The position numbers were made by a program, and so were the translations under genes. From Acidimicrobiaceae bacterium (GTDB lineage Bacteria > Actinomycetota > Acidimicrobiia > Acidimicrobiales > RAAP-2), in assembly GCA_003164275.1 (NCBI GenBank), contig PLSY01000351.1, positions 4,191-13,770 on the forward strand: DNA of 9,580 nt. Direction: 5' to 3'. A model generated the notes under the pieces. It was not told where the DNA came from. It saw only the letters and a list, made by a program, of their open reading frames with translations, and did no database searches. Below, piece after piece: positions 6,191-9,580 of this stretch (positions are counted from its first letter, which is position 1; the number at the start of each line of letters is the position of its first letter).

Positions 6191-7567
6191 GTGCCGAGGA
6201 AGAGCCAGGAGGCAAAGGTCCTCCATCGAACAGCCCGGGTGGAGCTGCGGGTGACGCCGGCCCAACGGGAGCGGTGCTTCGGCCTGCTTCGCTCGGGAGG
6301 CGATCTGTGGGCCGCAGTCTTAGAGCTCAACACCCTGCGTCGTCACCGTGGCGACGCCCCCATCGTCACCTACCACGACCTCTGCCGGGAGCTGACCCGG
6401 GCCGGGCCGGGGTGTGCCGGAGCGTTGTCCAGTGTCGGGGCCCGGTCCATCCTGCACCGCTACAGCGACGCCTGGTTCTCCGCCGCCGCCCGTCGGCGGG
6501 GTGGCGACCTGCGGACCCACTTCCCCCGGCGTCGCCGTTCCCTCATGCCCTCCCGCTACTACGCCGGGACATTCTCCTTGCAGGGGCGGGTGTTGACCTT
6601 GCCCACGGTCCGGGGGGCTGCGCCCTTGTGTCTCCGCCTGACCCGATGTCCCCCCTATGGCCCCTCCTCGATCCGCTCGGTCACCCTCGTCAATGTCGGC
6701 CCCAAGCTGTTCGTCGAGGTGACGGCCGAAGTCCCGGTCGCCTCCTATGACGAGAGCACCGCTCCGGATCCCGACACGGCGGCCGGTGTGGACCTCGGCA
6801 TCATCCATCCCTTCGCCCTGGCCGGTGCAGACCAGGGCTTGGTGGTCTCGGGCCGGGCCATCCGGGCCGAGCACCGTCTCCATCTGGCCGAGAAGAAGGC
6901 CCGGGCCCGGGCCGTGGCCAGGCGGGCCCCGAAAAAGGGCCAGGCCGGCTCACGGCGGTGGCGGAAGTACCGGGCCAGGACGAGGAAGCTGGAGGAACGG
7001 CACCGCCGCCGGGTGGCCCAGGCCACCCATGAGGGGGCACGGGCCGTGGTCGACTTCGCCGTGGCCAACAGGATCGGGACCCTGGTGGTCGGCGACCCGA
7101 GAGGCCTGCTCAACCAAGACGCCGGCAGGCGACAGAACCTGGCCGTGCACAACTGGCGCCCGGGACAGGCCATCGCCGCCCTGTCGGACAAGGCGGCGCT
7201 GGCCGGGATCCGTGTCGAGCTGGTCAATGAGCGGGGGACGAGCTCCACCTGTCCGAACTGCCGGGCAAGAGTGGCCAAGCCCAAGGGACGGAGGTTCTCC
7301 TGTGCCGCCTGCGGACTGGTCGCCCACCGGGACGTGGTGGGTGCGGTCAACATCGCCTCGAGAGTAAGTCGAGGTGGAGAGCCCTTCGACCCATCGGGGT
7401 TGGAGATCATGCACCGTCGAGCCGGCCGGCATCTGCCCGGTCGGACCCGGCGTGACCCACGACGAGTCATGATGGACCACCATCGTGGCCGGCTGGGTCC
7501 CTGGCCGGCTGTGGCCCGCCCCGAGGACCTCGGGGAGTCGCTCGATCGAGACGCTTCGACGGCCTGA
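6191..7567 (+). CDS. tnpB: TnpB-family RNA-guided nuclease homologue (IS605 OrfB)
   Basis: The 458-residue protein has the TnpB layout. An N-terminal wedge/REC region (about 1-190) begins VLHRTARVELRVT. RuvC motif I is GVDLGIIHPFALA with D201. An Arg/Lys-rich helix follows (235-275). Motif II is LVVGDPRG (298-305), and a zinc ribbon uses C354, C357, C371 and C374. Motif III is HRDVVGAVNIA with D381. In canonical TnpB motif II reads IEDL with a catalytic Glu; here G301-D302 occupies that place. About 70 residues follow motif III, and their DNA is rich in hairpins, so this tail probably doubles as guide-RNA template. The GTG start has GGGAGG and AGGAT upstream; the longer open frame back to 6080 runs antisense into cupin. 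Similar proteins cut DNA next to a short motif using an omega RNA; activity here is untested. Confidence 0.9.
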   Translation: MPRKSQEAKVLHRTARVELRVTPAQRERCFGLLRSGGDLWAAVLELNTLRRHRGDAPIVTYHDLCRELTRAGPGCAGALSSVGARSILHRYSDAWFSAAARRRGGDLRTHFPRRRRSLMPSRYYAGTFSLQGRVLTLPTVRGAAPLCLRLTRCPPYGPSSIRSVTLVNVGPKLFVEVTAEVPVASYDESTAPDPDTAAGVDLGIIHPFALAGADQGLVVSGRAIRAEHRLHLAEKKARARAVARRAPKKGQAGSRRWRKYRARTRKLEERHRRRVAQATHEGARAVVDFAVANRIGTLVVGDPRGLLNQDAGRRQNLAVHNWRPGQAIAALSDKAALAGIRVELVNERGTSSTCPNCRARVAKPKGRRFSCAACGLVAHRDVVGAVNIASRVSRGGEPFDPSGLEIMHRRAGRHLPGRTRRDPRRVMMDHHRGRLGPWPAVARPEDLGESLDRDASTA

Positions 7568-7621
7568 TCGAGGAACCGCCGGCTCAGCTCCGAACGGGGT
7601 GAAGGTTGTTGGCGGTTACAG
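7368..7621 (+). ncRNA. Candidate omega (guide) RNA scaffold overlapping the tnpB 3' end
   Basis: Several pairings lie within the 3' part of tnpB and just beyond it. They are a 7-bp stem at 7368-7374/7384-7390; a 9-bp stem with one G-U at 7443-7451/7492-7500, enclosing either CCACGA/TCGTGG or GATGG-ACCA-CCATC; and a 7-bp CCCCGAG/CTCGGGG hairpin with a 3-base loop at 7519-7535. CCGCC (7576-7580) can also pair with GGCGG (7611-7615). TnpB systems are known to process their guide RNA from this position, with the guide read from the flank beyond the right end. Exact ends are not determinable here. High GC alone raises hairpin frequency. Confidence 0.4.
7614..7621 (+). repeat. GGTTACAG, right copy flanking tnpB
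   Basis: This is the same-strand copy of the octamer at 6103-6110. It lies 46 bases after the tnpB stop and 3 bases before the thioesterase -10 box, so it marks the likely right boundary of the element. Confidence 0.4.
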
Positions 7622-7624
7622 CAC

Positions 7625-7630
7625 TAGCGT
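7625..7630 (+). promoter_or_regulatory. -10 box for leaderless thioesterase mRNA
   Basis: TAGCGT fits the TAnnnT pattern and lies exactly at -12 to -7 relative to the GTG start at 7637, with no ribosome site in between. This is the usual geometry of leaderless actinobacterial genes. No good -35 is visible 16-18 bases upstream, where the sequence is the end of the TnpB element. Confidence 0.5.
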
Positions 7631-7636
7631 CACCAC

Positions 7637-8047
7637 GTGCCTGATCACCGCATCCAAGTACCGCCCAACTGCGAGCTGACGCTCGGCATGACCTGTGTCG
7701 ACAAGTCCGAACCTGGACGCACGGTTTGGCGCATGCTGGCCGACGAGCGCTTCGCCAACCCGGCCGGGATCGTCCAGGGCGGGTTCGTCGGTGCCATGGC
7801 CGACTCGGCAATGGGGTCGGCGACGGTGACCTTCGCCCGTGCCTCGGGCCGTAAGGTGTTCTCCTCCAACGTGGAGATGAAGACCAGCTTCTTGGCCCCG
7901 GTGCGCGTCGGATCCGTGCTCGAGTGCACGGCGACCGTCGTCTCGGGTGGCGGTCGGGTGGCCTTTTGTGAGGCGGTGGTCGTCGACGACCGGGGCAAGA
8001 TGGTGGCCCGGGCCAACTCGACGTACCTGTTCACCAACCGGGATTGA
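7637..8047 (+). CDS. PaaI-family hotdog thioesterase
   Basis: The 136-residue protein has the single hotdog domain of small acyl-CoA thioesterases, which hydrolyse acyl- or aryl-CoA thioesters in the cytosol. The key segment is NPAGIVQGGFVGAMADSAMGSA (residues 41-62). QGG replaces the more usual HGG turn, and the Asp of ADSAMG (D56) is the expected catalytic acid. FLAPVRVGSVLECTATVVSGG and a final ARANSTYLF strand are also typical. The GTG start is chosen because similarity begins at once and the -10 box is spaced for leaderless initiation; the first internal ATG comes only at residue 18. The gene stands alone on the plus strand after the TnpB element, and another promoter precedes the next gene. 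The substrate cannot be inferred from the neighbours. Confidence 0.87.
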   Translation: MPDHRIQVPPNCELTLGMTCVDKSEPGRTVWRMLADERFANPAGIVQGGFVGAMADSAMGSATVTFARASGRKVFSSNVEMKTSFLAPVRVGSVLECTATVVSGGGRVAFCEAVVVDDRGKMVARANSTYLFTNRD

Positions 8048-8081
8048 CCCGCCTCCGGGCGACCGGTCCGCCAGTGCTGCC

Positions 8082-8087
8082 TATAGT
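8082..8087 (+). promoter_or_regulatory. -10 box upstream of the membrane cassette and trmI
   Basis: TATAGT matches TATAAT at five of six positions in the gap after the thioesterase gene. At 17-base spacing the -35 candidate GCGACC (8059-8064) is weak. A start near 8094 would give a leader of about 65 bases with a good ribosome site, AAGGAG (8149-8154), before the GTG at 8159. Confidence 0.5.
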
Positions 8088-8158
8088 TAGGTCATCAACG
8101 AGCAGGTGGTGAGGGGAGTTGGCCGGATAGCCGCCTCCAAGAAGCCCCAAGGAGATCC

Positions 8159-8518
8159 GTGGCCCGAGGTCGCAGTGGCACAGGCAAGGGACTGGGTGGT
8201 CTGAAGTCGACGGGAGGCGAGACCCTCCAGTTGATCATCGACTACGTCAAACAAGAGACGCTCGACCCGCTGAAGGGCCTCGGGCGTTTCATGCTCTTCG
8301 GCGTGGCCGGCTCGGTCGCCTTGGCCATCGGACTGGTGGTCTTGTCGGTGGCCTTCTTGCGGGTCCTCCAAGGTGAGACCGGGAGCACCTTCACCGGGAA
8401 CTGGTCGTGGGCGCCCTACCTGATCTGCGTGGTGGCCGTGGTCATCGTGGCTGCCGTCGCCGTCATGGCCATCAGCAAGGGACAACGCAAGTCCGAATCG
8501 GAAAAGGAGGCCCCATGA
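8159..8518 (+). CDS. Small membrane protein, holin-X-like (two predicted TM helices)
   Basis: The 119-residue protein has a basic, glycine-rich N-terminus and an amphipathic stretch LIIDYVKQETLDPLKGLGRF (25-44). Two hydrophobic segments follow, about 45-68 (FMLFGVAGSVALAIGLVVLS) and 86-104 (YLICVVAVVIVAAVAVMAI), and then a charged tail. This layout recalls the actinobacterial holin-X/phage_holin_3_6 group of cellular membrane proteins, which are not proven lysis proteins; the assignment is tentative. GTG is used as start because AAGGAG precedes it and no ATG is available before the first membrane helix. Its stop overlaps the next start as ATGA, so the two genes are very likely translated together. 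Confidence 0.75.
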   Translation: MARGRSGTGKGLGGLKSTGGETLQLIIDYVKQETLDPLKGLGRFMLFGVAGSVALAIGLVVLSVAFLRVLQGETGSTFTGNWSWAPYLICVVAVVIVAAVAVMAISKGQRKSESEKEAP

Positions 8519-8727
8519 GCTCGGCCAGTGAACCCATCACCCGTGACCAGATCGAGGCCAAGTTCCGGGAGCTGACCGGTGACGTCTCCGAAGAGGTCGA
8601 GTCCACCAAGTCCCAAGTCATCACCGTCGGCTTGGCCATCGGCGTCGCCCTGGTCGCCGTGGTCTTCCTCATCGGCCGTCGCAACGGTCGCCGAAAGTCG
8701 GCCATCGTCGAGGTCCGGCGGGTCTGA
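8515..8727 (+). CDS. Small single-pass membrane protein, DUF3618-like layout
   Basis: The 70-residue protein has a charged, probably helical N-terminal half (ITRDQIEAKFRELTGDVSEEVES), one hydrophobic helix (about 36-53, VITVGLAIGVALVAVVFLIG), and a short very basic tail (RRNGRRK). I do not recognise a named family with certainty. The layout is like DUF3618 proteins, which in actinobacteria often sit beside holin-X-type genes, so a partnership with the upstream protein is plausible. The ATG overlaps the upstream stop by four bases and follows a strong AAAAGGAGG site. Function unknown. Confidence 0.75.
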   Translation: MSSASEPITRDQIEAKFRELTGDVSEEVESTKSQVITVGLAIGVALVAVVFLIGRRNGRRKSAIVEVRRV

Positions 8728-8730
8728 GCT

Positions 8731-8943
8731 ATGGACACGTTCCTGCGCTTCGTCCAGGTAAAGGCTTTCGGTCGGGGCCTCCGCGGATACCACACGGCAT
8801 GGGTGGTGGTGGGCGTGGCCATCTGGATGATCAACCGGGCCCGCAACCAGGACGACGTGATCTACCGCACCAAGCTGAAGCCGGGCGAGAGCCTGATCGT
8901 GAACACCATCATGCCTAGTGCCTCCAAGCCATCCGGTCGCTGA
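8731..8943 (+). CDS. Small hypothetical membrane-associated protein
   Basis: The 70-residue protein has a basic amphipathic start (FLRFVQVKAFGRGLRG), one short hydrophobic stretch (about 20-34, TAWVVVGVAIWMI), and a polar C-terminal part with DDVIYRTKLKPGESLIV. The family is not recognised. The start lies 3 bases after the previous stop without a clear ribosome site, so coupling is likely. trmI begins 5 bases after its stop. The tight packing and normal codon use support a real gene. Confidence 0.65.
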   Translation: MDTFLRFVQVKAFGRGLRGYHTAWVVVGVAIWMINRARNQDDVIYRTKLKPGESLIVNTIMPSASKPSGR

Positions 8944-8948
8944 GCGGC

Positions 8949-9580
8949 GTGGTGCCCGGCGAGGATCGGGGAATCCTCCACGACGGTGAGCGGGTCCTGC
9001 TGGTCGACCCGAAAGAGCGCCGCTACCTCATCACGCTCCGGGCCGGTGCCTCGTTCCACACGCACGTCGGGATCGTCCACCACGACTCGCTGATCGGCAC
9101 GGCCGAGGGATCCACCATCCTCGGTAGCACGGGTCGCAAGTTCTTGGTGGTCCGCCCCACGCTGTCGGACACCGTATTGAAGATGCCCCGGGGCGCCCAG
9201 GTCATCTATCCAAAGGACTTAGGCGCCATCCTGATCGAGGCGGACATCGCACCCGGCGTCACCGTCCTCGAGGCCGGTGTCGGCTCGGGAGCGCTTTCCA
9301 TGGCCCTCTTGCGGGCGGGCGCCGAGGTGGTCGGCTACGAGCTCCGCGAGGACTTCGCCGATCGGGCCATGGCCAACGTACAGGCGATGTTGGGCGAGGA
9401 TGCCCACTACCGGGTGGAGCTCCGCGACGTCTATGAGGGCATCTCCGAAGAGGGACTCGACCGCATTCTCCTCGACCTGCCCGAGCCGTGGCTGGTCATT
9501 CCCCATGCGGAAAAGGCCATGCGCTCCGGCGGAATTCTCTGTGCCTACCTTCCGTCCATCAACCAGACCGCCCAGCTGCG
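8949..9580 (+). CDS. trmI: tRNA (adenine-58-N1)-methyltransferase, 3' end missing
   Basis: TrmI methylates N1 of A58 in the T-loop of tRNA, using S-adenosylmethionine, as a cytosolic tetramer. The visible 210 residues contain the small N-terminal beta domain (GERVLLVDPKERRYLITL) and FHTHVGIVHHDSLIG. The family hallmark MPRGAQVIYPKD (79-90) is followed by motif I LEAGVGSG (107-114), the acidic GYELRED at the second strand, and LLDLPEPW (174-181) with D176. The order and spacing match actinobacterial TrmI. Start is GTG at 8949 or the adjacent GTG at 8952; an in-frame TAG at 8916 limits any extension. There is no strong ribosome site, so coupling to the gene ending 5 bases upstream is likely. 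Roughly 60-80 residues of the C-terminus lie beyond the edge. Confidence 0.95.
   Translation, partial: MVPGEDRGILHDGERVLLVDPKERRYLITLRAGASFHTHVGIVHHDSLIGTAEGSTILGSTGRKFLVVRPTLSDTVLKMPRGAQVIYPKDLGAILIEADIAPGVTVLEAGVGSGALSMALLRAGAEVVGYELREDFADRAMANVQAMLGEDAHYRVELRDVYEGISEEGLDRILLDLPEPWLVIPHAEKAMRSGGILCAYLPSINQTAQL

Larger units (their letters stand above)
6109..7619 (+). mobile_element. IS200/IS605-type solo-TnpB element (IS1341-like)
   Basis: The stretch contains one gene, tnpB, with no TnpA in the window. The same octamer GGTTACAG occurs on both sides (6103-6110 and 7614-7621). A left-end imperfect hairpin lies at 6139-6166 and a structured right end overlaps tnpB. IS605-family transposases cut at short motifs such as TTAC without making target duplications. 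The boundaries given assume cuts after TTAC on each side, which is inference. The element separates the divergent cupin and thioesterase genes. Removing it would leave about 23 bases between their start codons. Confidence 0.45.

Noticed and set aside
6103..6333. Longer cupin reading frame through the element's left end and into tnpB
   Set aside because: The added residues are antisense to tnpB and show no cupin features; only the 6150 ATG remains a minor alternative.
8050..8061. Short CGCC/GGCG hairpin after the thioesterase stop as a terminator
   Set aside because: Only four base pairs and no T-run; common by chance at this GC content.
1..9580. CRISPR arrays, tRNA or rRNA genes, prophage lysis module
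   Set aside because: No regularly spaced repeats or cloverleaf/rRNA sequence were seen, and the holin-like gene lacks any neighbouring endolysin or phage gene.

Overview
The window is GC-rich bacterial DNA, most likely from an actinomycete-type organism and perhaps from the class Acidimicrobiia. The evidence is the strong G/C third-position bias, frequent GTG starts, apparent leaderless starts, an actinobacterial-style TrmI, and a long actinobacterial-type transaldolase (372 aa). The taxonomic call is inference, because no rRNA or other marker gene is present.

Left part, bases 1-6102, all on the minus strand. Read in the direction of transcription, the order is a two-domain cupin protein, a stand-alone FIST ligand-sensing protein (6-base gap), transketolase (64-base gap), transaldolase (84-base gap), and a short-form 6-phosphogluconate dehydrogenase that runs off the left edge (174-base gap). 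The last three form a pentose-phosphate block. They interconvert sugar phosphates and oxidise 6-phosphogluconate to ribulose 5-phosphate, and glucose-6-phosphate dehydrogenase may lie beyond the edge. Two clear hairpins sit in the gaps, one overlapping the FIST stop codon ahead of transketolase and one between transaldolase and 6-phosphogluconate dehydrogenase. They may allow separate control of parts of the cluster.

Middle, about 6103-7621. A solo IS200/IS605-type TnpB gene on the plus strand is wedged between the divergent cupin and thioesterase genes. It has RuvC-like motifs I and III and a CxxC...CxxC zinc ribbon, but motif II reads Gly-Asp where Glu is usual. No TnpA is visible. A left-end imperfect hairpin, a copy of GGTTACAG on each side, and several stable hairpins in the 3' end of tnpB fit a mobile element that encodes an omega (guide) RNA. 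The putative left boundary would place the -10 box of the cupin gene inside the element.

Right part, 7637-9580, plus strand. It starts with a PaaI-type hotdog thioesterase that has a leaderless GTG start. A promoter at about 8082 then precedes a tightly packed set: three small predicted membrane proteins (119, 70 and 70 aa), followed by the tRNA adenine-58 N1-methyltransferase gene trmI, which runs off the right edge. In actinobacteria trmI often precedes the proteasome ATPase/Pup genes, so those could lie just outside the window.

Most of the window is housekeeping. The parts most worth a second look are the TnpB element with its probable guide RNA and the small membrane-protein cassette attached to trmI.
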